A DNA stretch of 64,000 nt from Clostridia bacterium (GCA_017516745.1 JAFXBF010000016.1:1-64000), one strand, 5' to 3'; shown: positions 16,141 to 26,730, counted from the stretch's first letter. A program made the numbers and translations. The notes: generated from the letters alone by a model not told the origin.

Positions 16141-17778
16141 TCATTTCCAGGAGGAGTTGAGCGCAACCGTTCTGTTGATAACGAGTGCATCCGGCGTCGA
16201 ATCCTTGTCAACGCAGTAGTAGCCCTGGCGCATGAACTGGAAGGTGTCGCCCGGCTTGATATCCTTAAGACCGCCCTCAATCTTACAGCCCTCAAGAACT
16301 GTGAGTGAATCGGGGTTGAGGTCATCAAGGCTTTCGGGTGTTTCAACGTTGTAAAGTCTGTCGTACATCTTGACTGTTGCATCAACGCAGTCATCGGCGC
16401 TTACCCAGTGAAGCGTGCCCTTGACCTTTCTGCCGTCGGGAGAATCGCCGCCCTTGGTTTCGGGGTCGTAGGTGCAGTGCAGGCAGGTAACCTCGCCGTT
16501 TTCGTCGGTTTCGTAGCCTGTGCAGGTTACAAAGTATGCGCTCTTGAGTCTTACCTCATTGCCGGGGTAAAGGCGGAAATACTTCTTTACGGGCTCAGCC
16601 ATAAAGTCATCCTGCTCAACATAGAGGTTGCGTGAGAAGGTGACTGCTCTCTTGCCAAGCTCGGGCTTGTCGGGGTGAACGTCAACCTCGATTGTTTCTG
16701 TCTGACCCTCGGGGTAGTTGTCGATAACAACCTTAAGGGGACGAAGAACAGCCATTGCACGGGGTGCATTTGCGTTGAGGTTGTCACGTACACAAGCCTC
16801 AAGCAGGCCGTAGTCAACAACGCTGTGAGCCTTGGAAACGCCGACTCTGTCTATGAAATCACGAACGGCTGCTGCAGGATAGCCTCTGCGGCGCATACCG
16901 CAAAGGGTAACCATTCTCGGGTCGTCCCAGCCGCTGACTATGCCCTTTTCAACAAGCTCCAGACACTTTCTCTTGCTTGTCTGGCAGTAGTTGACGTTAA
17001 GACGGGCAAACTCAATCTGTCTGGGCGGCTCGTCAAAGCCAATTTGCTCAATGAACCAGTTGTAGAGCGGTCTGTGGTTTTCAAATTCAAGTGAGCAAAG
17101 TGAGTAGGTTACGTTTTCCTTTGCATCGGAAAGGGGATGCGCAAAGTCATACATCGGATATACACACCACTTGTCACCTGTCTGGTGGTGGGTGACGTGA
17201 GCAATTCTGTAGATAACGGGGTCACGCATATTGATATTGGGGGAAGCCATATCAATCTTTGCACGAAGCACACGCTCGCCGTTTGCAAATTCGCCCTTTG
17301 TCATTCTCTCAAACAGGTCGAGGTTTTCCTCTATGCTTCTGTCACGGTAGGGGCTGTTTTTGCCGGGCTCGGTGAGTGTGCCACGGTATTCTCTGATTTC
17401 GTCCGCATTAAGGTCGCAGACGTAAGCCTTACCGTCCTTGATGAGCTTTATTGCACATTCATAAATAAAATCAAAATAGCTGGAGGCATAGTAGCACTCA
17501 TTCCACTTGAAGCCGAGCCATTCGATGTCTTCCTTGATGGCATCGACATACTCGACATCCTCCTTGGAGGGGTTGGTGTCGTCAAGACGGAGGTTGCAGA
17601 TACCGCCGTATTTTTCTGCCGTTGTAAAGTCAATGCAGATAGCCTTGGCGTGGCCTATGTGGAGATAGCCGTTGGGCTCGGGTGGGAAACGGGTCTGCAC
17701 TCTCGTGTTGACACCTGCGGCTAAATCTTCATCGATAAAATCGTGAATAAAATTTGATACTACTTTTTCTTCTTCCAT
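16141..17778 (-). CDS. glnS: Glutaminyl-tRNA synthetase
   Basis: A 545-residue class I synthetase that charges tRNA-Gln with glutamine. The HIGH motif is in GYLHIGHAK, the KMSKS-equivalent in [10 protein letters not shown], and the anticodon-binding beta-barrel part follows, near the usual 550 residues. GlnRS is not universal in Firmicutes, where the GatCAB route is common; its presence points to a Clostridia lineage that has acquired and kept GlnRS. It follows gltX with a 22-base gap, so the two related synthetases are co-transcribed. Confidence 0.96.
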   Translation of the reverse strand: MEEEKVVSNFIHDFIDEDLAAGVNTRVQTRFPPEPNGYLHIGHAKAICIDFTTAEKYGGICNLRLDDTNPSKEDVEYVDAIKEDIEWLGFKWNECYYASSYFDFIYECAIKLIKDGKAYVCDLNADEIREYRGTLTEPGKNSPYRDRSIEENLDLFERMTKGEFANGERVLRAKIDMASPNINMRDPVIYRIAHVTHHQTGDKWCVYPMYDFAHPLSDAKENVTYSLCSLEFENHRPLYNWFIEQIGFDEPPRQIEFARLNVNYCQTSKRKCLELVEKGIVSGWDDPRMVTLCGMRRRGYPAAAVRDFIDRVGVSKAHSVVDYGLLEACVRDNLNANAPRAMAVLRPLKVVIDNYPEGQTETIEVDVHPDKPELGKRAVTFSRNLYVEQDDFMAEPVKKYFRLYPGNEVRLKSAYFVTCTGYETDENGEVTCLHCTYDPETKGGDSPDGRKVKGTLHWVSADDCVDATVKMYDRLYNVETPESLDDLNPDSLTVLEGCKIEGGLKDIKPGDTFQFMRQGYYCVDKDSTPDALVINRTVALNSSWK

Positions 17779-17800
17779 TGTTAATAAACCTCCGTGTATA

Positions 17801-19462
17801 TTAAAGGGTTGAGATTGCGTTGTTGAGTCTTGCCGTTACCTCGTCCTTGCCGAGCAGCTGCATAATTGCGCAAAGGTCGGGTGTGTTGGAGCGTGAGGTG
17901 ACAGCCATACGGATTACGCCTGAAACGTCGCCGACGTGACCCTTGAAGGCTTCGGGAGTCTTCTTGTATTCCTTGACATTGGGTGTGAAGCCCAGAGGCT
18001 CACACATTTCCTTGATTTTTGCAAACCATTCGTCCTTGCCATCGGCAGGGTCGTAAACCTCAAGGTATTTTGTGAGTATTGCCTTTATGTCTGCCTTGTC
18101 AAGCTTTTCGTCAAACCTGAAGTCGGCAGTATAGAGCTCGTTGTAAAGATAGCTTACATAGTCCTTGACCTCGCTCCATTTAGCTATATCCTTACGGGGC
18201 TTAGGGCATTCACGGTCTATGTTGAGCACGGCTGTTGAATAAACGGGGTCTGCGGTGAATACTGCGCAGAAATCCTTGTCTGCAGCCTCTGTCCACTTTG
18301 CAACATTTTCGTAAACCTGTGCGGCACTCATAACGGAAATAACGTTTTTGCTTACGTCATTGAGCTTCACAAGGTCGAAAAGGCAGCCGCTGGAGCTCAT
18401 TTTCTTGAGGTTGAAGGGGAATTTGGAAATATCCTCTCTCGGGTTTGCCCTGCGCCAGTCCTCAAAATTGGAGTTGATGAGGGTGAGCAGATATTCGAGC
18501 ACGCTTTCCTTCGGGAAGCCCTCGTCAACAAAGTAGCTTACTGCTGCCTCGGGGTCCTTACGCTTGGAAAGCTTGCGCTTGTCGCCTGTTTCCTCGTCAA
18601 TTTTAAGCACCTGCGGTGTGTGCGCAAACTTGGGGAGCTTGTAGCCGCAGGCACGGAAAAGCTCTATGTGCTTGGGTACGGAGGATATCCATTCCTCGCC
18701 ACGGATAACGTGGGTTGTTCTCATAAGGTGGTCATCGCATACGTGAGCAAAGTGGTAGGTGGGTATGCCGTCGGACTTGAGAAGCACCTCGTCAATCGTG
18801 TTTTCGGGCATTTCAATTTTGCCCCTGATAACGTCCTCAAATGCAATTCTCTTGTTTTCGTCACCCTGTGAGCGAAGGCGGATGACGTAGCTTTCGCCTG
18901 CCTTGATTCTTGCTTCCTGTTCTTCAAAGGAGAGGTCACGGCACTTGGCATATTTGCCGAAGTAACCCTTGATAAGCGCACCCTCGCTTTCCTGCTTTTC
19001 ACGAAGTGCCGTAAGCTCGTCTGCCGTGCAGAAGCAGGGATATGCAAGACCCTTTTCAACAAGACTCTTGGCAATAGTCTGATAAATTTCAACACGCTTA
19101 CTCTGCGTGTAGGGGCCGTATTCACCCTTTTCTGTGCCGAAGCCCGTAACGCCCTCGTCAAAGGCAACGCTGAAATAGTCAAAGCCCTTTACGATAGCGG
19201 AAACGCCGTCGTCAATTTCACGCTTCTGGTCGGTATCCTCAATTCGCAGGAAGGCTGCGCCGCCTGTTGACTGAGCGGTGAGAATATCGACAAGTGCGCC
19301 GAAGAGACCGCCGATGTGCAGATAACCCGTCGGGCTGGGAGCAAAACGGGTTACCCTTGCGCCCTCGGGAAGGTTGCGCAGCGGATAAATCTTCTCATAA
19401 TCCTCGGGAGTTTTCGTGATGTCGGGAAAGAGAAGCTGTGCAAGTTTTTCGTTGTTAGTCAT
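17801..19462 (-). CDS. gltX: Glutamyl-tRNA synthetase
   Basis: A 553-residue class I synthetase. HIGH motif as YLHIGG following [13 protein letters not shown] as [10 protein letters not shown], and an anticodon-binding C-terminal part. The insertion of about 70 residues relative to the usual 480-residue bacterial enzyme is spread through the C-terminal half and matches the longer Clostridia form. It opens the run gltX, glnS, membrane protein, lepA, hemW. Confidence 0.95.
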   Translation of the reverse strand: MTNNEKLAQLLFPDITKTPEDYEKIYPLRNLPEGARVTRFAPSPTGYLHIGGLFGALVDILTAQSTGGAAFLRIEDTDQKREIDDGVSAIVKGFDYFSVAFDEGVTGFGTEKGEYGPYTQSKRVEIYQTIAKSLVEKGLAYPCFCTADELTALREKQESEGALIKGYFGKYAKCRDLSFEEQEARIKAGESYVIRLRSQGDENKRIAFEDVIRGKIEMPENTIDEVLLKSDGIPTYHFAHVCDDHLMRTTHVIRGEEWISSVPKHIELFRACGYKLPKFAHTPQVLKIDEETGDKRKLSKRKDPEAAVSYFVDEGFPKESVLEYLLTLINSNFEDWRRANPREDISKFPFNLKKMSSSGCLFDLVKLNDVSKNVISVMSAAQVYENVAKWTEAADKDFCAVFTADPVYSTAVLNIDRECPKPRKDIAKWSEVKDYVSYLYNELYTADFRFDEKLDKADIKAILTKYLEVYDPADGKDEWFAKIKEMCEPLGFTPNVKEYKKTPEAFKGHVGDVSGVIRMAVTSRSNTPDLCAIMQLLGKDEVTARLNNAISTL

Positions 19463-19497
19463 TTGCTTTTTACCTCATTTATTTTAGCCATTTATTT

Positions 19498-19857
19498 TCA
19501 GCCGATTTTTATATCGTCCTTATTTACAATTTCGTGCTTTTCTTCCGCCTTGCGGAAATAGGGGTCGGGCTTGGGCGGAGCAAAAACGGCGTTGAGAACA
19601 ATATATGTCACGCCGCAGCCTGCCGCCGCACCGAGAATTATTGCAGGGATAAATATAACGGATTGCTTTTTGTTCGGGGTTATGCTGTCAACAACCTCGG
19701 AATCAATATAGTCCTGCTCCATTTCGTAGTAGTCGTCATATTCGTCATAGTAGTGCTCGTCGTTTTCTTTATCAACTTCGGTTTGTGCACCGGCACAGAA
19801 TACAAACGGCAGAGTGAAAAGAACGCAGAAAACGGAAATAAAAATCTTTTTTACCAT
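19498..19857 (-). CDS. Small exported protein with acidic Tyr-rich segment and membrane anchor
   Basis: A 119-residue protein not recognised. Residues 1-24 look like a signal peptide (IFISVFCVLFTLPFVFCAGA); 28-55 are very acidic and Tyr-rich (EHYYDEYDDYYEMEQDY); a helix at about 67-90 anchors the C-terminus and a charged tail follows. The start codon is set at 19857 rather than 19878 because the signal peptide begins there. It overlaps the end of the upstream gene by 7 bases, so the two are coupled. Confidence 0.7.
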   Translation of the reverse strand: MVKKIFISVFCVLFTLPFVFCAGAQTEVDKENDEHYYDEYDDYYEMEQDYIDSEVVDSITPNKKQSVIFIPAIILGAAAGCGVTYIVLNAVFAPPKPDPYFRKAEEKHEIVNKDDIKIG

Positions 19858-20588
19858 ATTGTTTTCACCGCCATCCATATAAGCTGGCCGATTACGGCAC
19901 CGATTGCAGCACCTGCACCGAGCAGGGCAAGAGTTCTGTTTGTGCTCCTTGGCGGTACGCCTGCAATTTTACCTGTCTGTCCGTTCATAAACAGGCGGCA
20001 GGGCTGACCCTTGTATTCGCAGTCGAGTACCCACATCGGGAGCAGTATGTTTTTGGCATTTACGCTGTTGAAGCTATGCGAAAGCTCCTGCGTTTTTTCG
20101 CTTGTGAAATCACGCAGCGTCTTTTTTATTTCGTTTACTGACGACTGTTCAACCTCGGGTCGGATTTTTTCAAAAACCTCTTCTGCGGAAAGCACGGCTT
20201 TCTGAACCTCCGCTCTTACCGTAAGGGCAGAATCATAGTCTTGAAGTTCCTGCAAATCGTAAGGTTCAAGAAGGCTGAGCAGAGTTTCATCAACCTTGTC
20301 ACCCGAAAGGGCTAAAAGGTCGGCGAATTCCGATTTGAGTTCACGCTGTGCAAGAACAGTGCTTATTTCCTCTGCCTCACGCTTTGTGCATTCGGATTTA
20401 AGAACTGTTGTCATTTCACAGTCAAACACAAAGGCGGGGAAATAAACGGGCTTTACCCGTCCCTGCCTTGCCGCCTCAAAAACCTCGGTCGGGTTGAGCT
20501 TGTTGCGTGAAACATAGCGTGCAAAGGCGTGTGAAGCCTGCTGTGCCGTGAATTCAAAGGGTATTATTTTTGTGTTTAAATCTGACAT
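19851..20588 (-). CDS. Soluble protein with C-terminal membrane anchor, zinc-ribbon-protein relative
   Basis: A 245-residue protein. The region PVYFPAFVFDCEMTT, the YDLQELQDY area and LLPMWVLDCEYKGQPCRLFMNGQTGKIAG recall the C-terminal body of a family of clostridial zinc-ribbon membrane proteins; the zinc ribbon itself is missing here. A hydrophobic helix (about 222-242) ends the chain. Several Cys occur in DCE pairs. Function unknown. Confidence 0.7.
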   Translation of the reverse strand: MSDLNTKIIPFEFTAQQASHAFARYVSRNKLNPTEVFEAARQGRVKPVYFPAFVFDCEMTTVLKSECTKREAEEISTVLAQRELKSEFADLLALSGDKVDETLLSLLEPYDLQELQDYDSALTVRAEVQKAVLSAEEVFEKIRPEVEQSSVNEIKKTLRDFTSEKTQELSHSFNSVNAKNILLPMWVLDCEYKGQPCRLFMNGQTGKIAGVPPRSTNRTLALLGAGAAIGAVIGQLIWMAVKTIW

Positions 20589-20608
20589 AGGTCAATCTTC
20601 CTCTGCAG

Positions 20609-20798
20609 TACTTTTGAAAACAGTAATTAATATGGTTTTGAAAGGAAAATTTCCGCCACATCTGCGTTAAAAAGTTTTGAAATAGCCTCGTATTCCTGCA
20701 ACTTTTTGCCTTGCTGTGACAAAAATTTTCTCTTTCAAAACTGCTTCGCATCTGAAATATTGCATTTCAGACAAATTCAATTACTGTTTCCAAAAGTA
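20609..20798. mobile_element. MITE-like element with 20-bp terminal inverted repeats
   Basis: The end segments 20609-20628 and 20779-20798 are inverted repeats that match at 19 of 20 positions (TACTTTTGAAAACAGTAATT at the left). Internally, GTTTTGAAAGGAAAATTT at about 20635-20652 is mirrored at about 20722-20740. No transposase lies inside the 190 bases. The right end covers the last codons of the GDPD gene. The structure is that of a small non-autonomous element or a long hairpin terminator. Confidence 0.55.
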
Positions 20799-21673
20799 TA
20801 TACGATGCGGTTAGTTGTAAAGGTTGTAATTCCTCTTTCGTAAAGCTTTTTGAGCTTTGAGGGGGAATCTATTGTCCAGCAGGCAAGCTTTAAGCCTTTT
20901 TCGGTAAAGGCATCTATCTCTTTTTGCGTGCCTGCCTTGTTACCGTTGAAGGATACGCCGATTTCGGGTGTCTTTGCGGCGGTTTCGAGCGTTTCGTCGC
21001 TCAGGTCACTTGTCAGCCAGTAAAGCTCAATGCCTTCCCTCATAAAGGTTGTTCTGCCCGAGTTGATAAATGAGCTGATATATTCAATCTGCTCACGGTC
21101 AAAGCTGATTATCATCATATCGGTGTTTCTGCGTGCGGCAATGAAGCTGAGGAGCTCGGGTATATATTCCGTGCCGCCGTCCTTGATTTCGATAACGGGC
21201 TTTAAATTATTTTCCGCACAGAGGCTGAGCATCTGCTCAAGCGTGGGCACGGTTATTACATAAGATAGAGCATCTTTCAGGTTTTTGCCCTCGTCAATGC
21301 GGCAGGAAATAATCTGCTTGTATGTCAGGTCGCCGACCCTGCCCTCGCCGTCTGTCATGCGTTCGATATCCTCATCGTGCATAAGCACCCACACGCCGTC
21401 CTTTGTGCGGCGGATATCAAACTCAACATAGCCGTAGCCGTATTCGGCGCTCTTGACTGCGGCTTCAAGCGTGTTTTCGGGGGCAAGAACGTTAAGCCCT
21501 CTGTGTGATATGAGCGTAACTGCGCTGTTGTCGTCAATGTCTGCACGGGAAAGCTCACGCACACTGTTATTGCCGATTACGCAGGCAATTATAACGGCTA
21601 TGATTATAACCGGAATAACAACGGCGGCAGCAACAAGCCCTTTTTTGAATTTTTTGTTCAGCACAAGATACAA
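20777..21673 (-). CDS. Membrane-anchored glycerophosphodiester phosphodiesterase
   Basis: A 298-residue GDPD that cleaves glycerophosphodiesters to glycerol-3-phosphate and an alcohol. Helix 12-34 anchors it; the catalytic domain faces outside. Motifs: ISHRG with ENT nearby, EFDIRRTKDG, MHDE, and EIKDG. It starts 5 bases after the stop of the lipase-like gene, at the end of a carrier-lipase-lipase-GDPD operon. The last residues (TFGNSN) fall in the inverted-repeat end of the element at 20609-20798, so the C-terminus may have been changed by it. Confidence 0.9.
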   Translation of the reverse strand: MYLVLNKKFKKGLVAAAVVIPVIIIAVIIACVIGNNSVRELSRADIDDNSAVTLISHRGLNVLAPENTLEAAVKSAEYGYGYVEFDIRRTKDGVWVLMHDEDIERMTDGEGRVGDLTYKQIISCRIDEGKNLKDALSYVITVPTLEQMLSLCAENNLKPVIEIKDGGTEYIPELLSFIAARRNTDMMIISFDREQIEYISSFINSGRTTFMREGIELYWLTSDLSDETLETAAKTPEIGVSFNGNKAGTQKEIDAFTEKGLKLACWTIDSPSKLKKLYERGITTFTTNRIVYTFGNSN

Positions 21674-21678
21674 GGCTA

Positions 21679-23451
21679 TCAGTCCTTACATTCAAAATAG
21701 ATTGTTCTCACAAACGGGTTAGAAAGGATATCGTTTTTACGCTCGTAACGGATTTCGACCTTCAGGCGGTCTGCGCCTTCGGGGATTTTGCAGGGTACGG
21801 TGATTTCACCGTTTCTTCTTATGACAAGTTTTTCGTCTGTATCCTGCTCAACACCGTTGATTTTAACGGAGAGAATATTGAGCGAATAGTTATCGGTAAG
21901 GCTTTTTATAAGCATTTCGTCGCTGAGTGCGCCGTATTCACCCGTTTTGCTGTCGGTAAAGCGTGCGTAAACGCCGTCAAGCGGATTCTGTGAAAGCTCA
22001 AACTGCGGATACCTGCTGTCGGAATGAACATCGGCGATATTGTCCGTGAGAAGAAGCTCGAGGATAAGACATCTCGTGTAGGGGTCGTACCAGGTCTGCG
22101 TGTGGTACTGCTCGTAAACAAACCAGGTGTTTTCGGGCAGGTAACAGGATGATGCATCAACCGTGCCTGTCGGGGCAACGTGGTCGTGTGAGCTGTCTTT
22201 ACATACTGTGTTTTTCTGCACATAGTCCTTGCCGAGTGTTTCGCCGTAAACGCTTGCATTTGCACCGCAGGTGTGGGTGGTGTTGATAATAAAATCAGAG
22301 TCAATCTTTTTACCCGTGCCGAGCTGTGTGCCGTAGTTGGAAATAATGTGGATGTTTACGCCTGCAGCCTGTGCACGCCTTAAGCCTTCGCCGATATTTG
22401 CCATACAGTCGTAGTGCAGCTTGTCTGCTTTTTCGATTATGTCGGCATTTTCTACGGGGTCAAGGTAAACGTCACGCAGTCTTGTGTAGGTTTCAATGTC
22501 CATAAAATCCCAGACCGAGCCGAAATATATGGCATGGGGCAGAAGCACCTCGTTGAAGGCCGTCTTTACAAGGCTGTTGAGGAATTCACCCGGAAGCAGT
22601 CTGCCGAGCCAGCGCAGGTCAAGCTCAATGTTGAGCATTACACAGGCGAAGCGGAGCAATTCTTCCATATTGAAGTTTATCGGCTCTGCGCCGAGCAGCT
22701 CCGTTACAAGCGTTGTGCCGCCCGTAGCAGGGGAGTTGAGCACGGCGTTGTCAACCTTTGCTTGGGTGCCGTAGTAATAGAGATAGGTTGCCGTAAGCTG
22801 TCCGCCGTGGCTCATTGAGAAAATGTCAACCTTGTCCGCACCTGTTTCTTCAAGCACGCTGTCAATAAATTCGGCAAGATGTGCGCTGTTGTCAATCTGG
22901 CTTCTGCGCCAGTCCGTGTTGAAAACATAAATATATTCTTCGGGTACGGTCTGTGCCATGGCGTCAATGAAATCATCCTGGAAGAAAGGCGTACCCTTGC
23001 CTTTAAGCTCCTCTCTGATATAGGCTATGGAAGCCTCTTCAACTACGCAGGGGAAGGAAACGATATTGTATTTTGATGAGCCGTCAGGCATCATTGAAAT
23101 ATCATCAATAAGCTCGGCAGATATTTCTCTGAATTGCTCAATAAACGGCTGAGGGTCACCATCAGCATATTTTGCAAGGCTGGAAACGATACCGTAAAGG
23201 TTGGGTATGAGCTTTTTGATAAGGTCGCCGGCGTTTATGCCCCAGACCTCCTCTTCGGTCTCAAGCCCTCTGTCTCTTATAAGTATCGGCCCTGAATAGC
23301 CCTGAATGAATATTACGGGGTTGCCGTCCCATTCAAAGGCAGGAATGTTGTCCTTTTTTGCGGCTGTTGCTGTGCTTGCCGTACAGCCGAATATCATTAC
23401 AGCACATAAAATTGCGCTGATTACTCTTTTCATTTTCATTTTCAGATTCAT
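21679..23451 (-). CDS. Exported lipase/esterase-like alpha/beta hydrolase, paralog 1
   Basis: A 590-residue secreted protein. Signal region with GCTAS near residues 22-26, possibly a lipobox (Cys23). The nucleophile elbow is SMSHGG; the general shape (VIFIQGYSG near the start, YVFNTDWRRSQIDNS, SHGG) is that of lecithin:cholesterol acyltransferase/lipase-type hydrolases. A C-terminal beta-rich part of about 100 residues (SKTGEYGALSDE to the end) follows. It is a clear paralog of the next upstream gene. Likely acts on lipids or esters outside the cell; substrate inferred from the neighbouring GDPD. Confidence 0.82.
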   Translation of the reverse strand: MNLKMKMKRVISAILCAVMIFGCTASTATAAKKDNIPAFEWDGNPVIFIQGYSGPILIRDRGLETEEEVWGINAGDLIKKLIPNLYGIVSSLAKYADGDPQPFIEQFREISAELIDDISMMPDGSSKYNIVSFPCVVEEASIAYIREELKGKGTPFFQDDFIDAMAQTVPEEYIYVFNTDWRRSQIDNSAHLAEFIDSVLEETGADKVDIFSMSHGGQLTATYLYYYGTQAKVDNAVLNSPATGGTTLVTELLGAEPINFNMEELLRFACVMLNIELDLRWLGRLLPGEFLNSLVKTAFNEVLLPHAIYFGSVWDFMDIETYTRLRDVYLDPVENADIIEKADKLHYDCMANIGEGLRRAQAAGVNIHIISNYGTQLGTGKKIDSDFIINTTHTCGANASVYGETLGKDYVQKNTVCKDSSHDHVAPTGTVDASSCYLPENTWFVYEQYHTQTWYDPYTRCLILELLLTDNIADVHSDSRYPQFELSQNPLDGVYARFTDSKTGEYGALSDEMLIKSLTDNYSLNILSVKINGVEQDTDEKLVIRRNGEITVPCKIPEGADRLKVEIRYERKNDILSNPFVRTIYFECKD

Positions 23452-23485
23452 TTTCCTTTTAATCGGTTTAATCGGTGCTTAAGAT

Positions 23486-25219
23486 TTATTTTGCACAGAA
23501 ATAAACTGTGCGTGTGAACGGTGAAGTAAGGAATTCACCCTTGCGTGCGTAGGTGATTTCAACCTTGATGTTGCTGCCCGAAAGCTTTGTGCAGGGGATT
23601 TCAATTTCTTCGCCGGGGGCGATTACAGCCTTTTTGTCAACCGTGAACTCACAGCCCTCAGCCACTACGCTCTTGAGTGTAATGCTGTATTCGTTTGAAA
23701 GATTGCGTACAACCAGAGCCTTGCTGTCTGCGTTGTAGAAGCCGGAGGTTTCGTTTGCAAATTTTGCATAAATTGCATCTATGGGGTTCTGGCTCAACTC
23801 AAACTGGGGGTAAGCGGGGTTGGAGTGTACGTCTTTAATTGTGTCCGTGAGAAGCATTCTGGTAATCATCGGGCGTGTGTAATTATCACGCACTATCATA
23901 CCGTGGTACTGTCCTCTGATGAACCAGGTCTTTTCGGGCAGGTAGGCACAGGAGGCATCAACCGTGCGGTCGGGGGAAATGTGGTTGTGTGTTGGGTCTG
24001 TGCAGGTGGTGTTCTTCTGCTTATAGTCAGCAGGGAGCTGCTTGCCGAATTCGGCCGTATATGCGCCCGAGGAGCAGGTGGTGTCGATAACAAAGTCTGC
24101 GTCAATTGCTTCGCCCGAGCCAAGCTGTGTGCCGTAGTTGGCGAGAATGTATATGTTTGCACCGGCATCTTCTGCAGCCTTGAGACCCTTGCTCATATTA
24201 GCCATACAGTCGTAGTGCATTTTGTCGTGCTTTACAATCATTTCATAGTTGGTCAGCGGATTGAGGTAAATCTCTTTGAATTCCGTGTAGGAAGCAACAT
24301 CCATAAAGTCCCAAATACTGCCGAAGTTCATTGCGTACGGCTGGAAGCATTCAACAAAAACAATCTTGAGCAGCTCGTTGAGAAATTCACCGGGCAGAAT
24401 TTTGCCGAGCCAGCGAAGGTCAGCTTCTGTGTTAAGCAGTACGCCTGCAAAGCGGCTGATTTCGTCCATATCAAAATTAGCCGCACCGAGACCGAGCAGA
24501 CCCTTTACGATTGAGGTGCCGCCGATTGCAGGCACGTCGAGCAGGGCATTGTCAACCTTGCCTTCTTCACCGTGGTAGTAAAGATAGGCTGCGGCAGTCT
24601 GACCGCCGTGGCTGAGTGCGTAGATATCAACCTTGCTCTTACCTGTGATTTCAAGAACATCGTCAATAAACTCTGCAAGGCGTTCGGAATTGTCAATCTG
24701 ACCCAGACGCCAGTCTGTGTTGAAAATGTATATATATTCTTCGGGAACATAAGCGGCAATATCGCCGTTGATTTCCTGCTCGGGCACGAAGTCAGCCTTG
24801 TCGTTTGCCTTGAGTGTGGCAATGGAGGCTTCTTCTGCGTAATAGGGGTAGGGGGTGACGTTGTATTTCGATGTGCCGTCGGGGTTGCAGGCCATTTTGC
24901 CCAGCTTGTCGCTGACAAGGTAATCTATACCGCTGACAAGCAGACCGCTGTCACCGCCGAGAATGTACGAAACAAGGCCGATAAGAATGGGAGGTACGGC
25001 GGCTACGATGCGTGCAGCATCAAATTCAGCGCCTGCGCCCCAGATGCCGGTTTCGGTTTCAAGCCCTCTGTCCATAACGAAGGGTGAGCCCGTGAAGCCC
25101 TGAAGGAAAACTACGGGGTCGCCGTCCCACTTGATTTCATCTTCACTTGCGTGTGTGCCGATTGCAACCGTTCCGAAAAGCAGGGCGGCGCAAAGGAGAA
25201 TGCTTACGAGTTTTTTCAT
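23486..25219 (-). CDS. Exported lipase/esterase-like alpha/beta hydrolase, paralog 2
   Basis: A 577-residue secreted hydrolase, similar over the full length to the neighbour at 21679-23451. Signal peptide 1-24; VVFLQGFTGSPFVMDRGLETETGIWG near the start matches the paralog; nucleophile elbow ALSHGG; then DTDW-type and DHMHYDCMAN segments (FNTDWRLGQIDNS, HYDCMANMSKG). A C-terminal domain of beta strands ends in FTRTVYFCAK. The gene lies 34 bases from its paralog and 36 from an MFS carrier. Tandem duplication is evident; divergence suggests different substrates. Confidence 0.82.
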   Translation of the reverse strand: MKKLVSILLCAALLFGTVAIGTHASEDEIKWDGDPVVFLQGFTGSPFVMDRGLETETGIWGAGAEFDAARIVAAVPPILIGLVSYILGGDSGLLVSGIDYLVSDKLGKMACNPDGTSKYNVTPYPYYAEEASIATLKANDKADFVPEQEINGDIAAYVPEEYIYIFNTDWRLGQIDNSERLAEFIDDVLEITGKSKVDIYALSHGGQTAAAYLYYHGEEGKVDNALLDVPAIGGTSIVKGLLGLGAANFDMDEISRFAGVLLNTEADLRWLGKILPGEFLNELLKIVFVECFQPYAMNFGSIWDFMDVASYTEFKEIYLNPLTNYEMIVKHDKMHYDCMANMSKGLKAAEDAGANIYILANYGTQLGSGEAIDADFVIDTTCSSGAYTAEFGKQLPADYKQKNTTCTDPTHNHISPDRTVDASCAYLPEKTWFIRGQYHGMIVRDNYTRPMITRMLLTDTIKDVHSNPAYPQFELSQNPIDAIYAKFANETSGFYNADSKALVVRNLSNEYSITLKSVVAEGCEFTVDKKAVIAPGEEIEIPCTKLSGSNIKVEITYARKGEFLTSPFTRTVYFCAK

Positions 25220-25255
25220 AATCAGTTACATCCTTTCCGGTTAAATTCAGACAGC

Positions 25256-26581
25256 TCAGTTTCTGCTCTTTTTAAGGTTTTTTGCCAGGAATACAAGCGG
25301 CACAAAAATTGTAATACCGATTGCCGCTGCGGCAAGATAGATATGCGGTGCGGGAATGTTGACTGCTGCACCGTATTCGTTGGTGTACTGTGCCGTTGCA
25401 AAAGCGTCCGTAACCTTAACCGCAATAGCAGGGCCTATGGTCATGGGCAGAAGAACGGAGAATATCATTCTGATGCCCTGAAGCTGACCTGCCTTGTCCT
25501 CGGGTGTGAAGTCACGGATTGCGGCGTTGAGCATAATCATAAGCAGACCGTAGCCGACCATTGCAACAAGTGCGGAAAGTGCAAAGTAGATGATGTTCCT
25601 GTCTGCAAAATATACGAGCACAAGACCGACTGCAAAGAAAGCCGCAGAGGGGAAGAGGAAGGGTGCCTTGCCCTTCTTGTCGCTGAGGATGATGAACGAA
25701 ACAAGCGTTGTAACACAGGCGGCAAGAACTACAACGGCAAGAATAATAACGGGAACGGTAAGCTGAAGCGTGTTCATATCAATGTAGTGGTCAACATAAA
25801 TAAACAGGTACGGGAAGAACACCTGACTTGCAACAGAGAAAATGCCCATACATACGAGCGAAAGGTAGAGGCTCTTGTTGCCCTTGATAACGGAGGGTCT
25901 GAAGCCGTAGGTCATTGTTTCGATAAAGCCTGCGGTTGTCTTGACACCGGTTCTGGATTCCTTGATTGAGAAAAGGCCGATTACACCGCAGATTGTAACG
26001 ATAAGACCAAGGCCGATGAAGCAGGCAGGGTAACCGAACTTTGTTGAAAGGCCGCCGAAAGCGCCTGTAACGCCGACAAGTGCGACAACGGGAAGAATGG
26101 CAAGAACGGATTCTGTTTTTGCTCTGTTGGAGGTGGAGGTGATGTCGGTAATCCATGCGTTGAAGGCTGCATCGTTACTTGTTGAACCCATAAAGGTCAT
26201 AATGCAGTCCATAATGATAACGAGCATAACTGTTGCCGAAACAGCCGCAACCGGTGTTATGCCCATAACCTTGGCAACGTTTTCGGGCGAGATAAGGGCA
26301 AACGCCATAACCGTGAAGCCCCAGACAATATAACCGCCGCAGATGAAAATCTTGCGCTTGTTGATTTTGTCGCTAAGGCTGCCCATAAACAGCGTTGTGA
26401 GTACCGCTACAACGGAGCTTGCGGTAACCATACGGGAAATATCCTCGGGTGTGCCGCCGATTTCGTTGAAGAGGAAGAGGTTGAAGAAGTTGTTTTCTAC
26501 TGCCCAGGCTACCTGACCCATAAAGCCGAAAAGGACTATGTTCAGCCAGAGGTTGCCCGTGAGCTTGCTGCTTTTGCTCAT
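25256..26581 (-). CDS. MFS transporter heading the lipid operon
   Basis: A 441-residue, 12-span carrier with the MFS loop DKINKRK after helix 2 (GSLSDKINKRKIF). The start MGQVAWAVENNFFNLFL is typical of a clostridial subgroup of MFS carriers. First gene of the operon with two lipase-like hydrolases and a GDPD, so it may import a product such as glycerophosphodiester, glycerol phosphate or a sugar; this is inference. A 220-base divergent region separates it from a two-component system. Confidence 0.85.
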   Translation of the reverse strand: MSKSSKLTGNLWLNIVLFGFMGQVAWAVENNFFNLFLFNEIGGTPEDISRMVTASSVVAVLTTLFMGSLSDKINKRKIFICGGYIVWGFTVMAFALISPENVAKVMGITPVAAVSATVMLVIIMDCIMTFMGSTSNDAAFNAWITDITSTSNRAKTESVLAILPVVALVGVTGAFGGLSTKFGYPACFIGLGLIVTICGVIGLFSIKESRTGVKTTAGFIETMTYGFRPSVIKGNKSLYLSLVCMGIFSVASQVFFPYLFIYVDHYIDMNTLQLTVPVIILAVVVLAACVTTLVSFIILSDKKGKAPFLFPSAAFFAVGLVLVYFADRNIIYFALSALVAMVGYGLLMIMLNAAIRDFTPEDKAGQLQGIRMIFSVLLPMTIGPAIAVKVTDAFATAQYTNEYGAAVNIPAPHIYLAAAAIGITIFVPLVFLAKNLKKSRN

Positions 26582-26730
26582 TGCTTTGTCCGCCTTTCGT
26601 GTTGCAGTACAGACATACTGCGACTAATAAATAATTATTTATTATAATAACAAAAAATTTACTGCCAGTCAATGGAAACTTTTTTATTCGCAAAAATTTT
26701 TTATTTGTCGAAAAAAGCAGAAAATAATGT

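Noticed and set aside
25151..25969. 272-codon plus-strand frame opposite the MFS gene
   Set aside because: The minus-strand carrier has clear helices and motifs; this frame is Cys- and Lys-rich noise.
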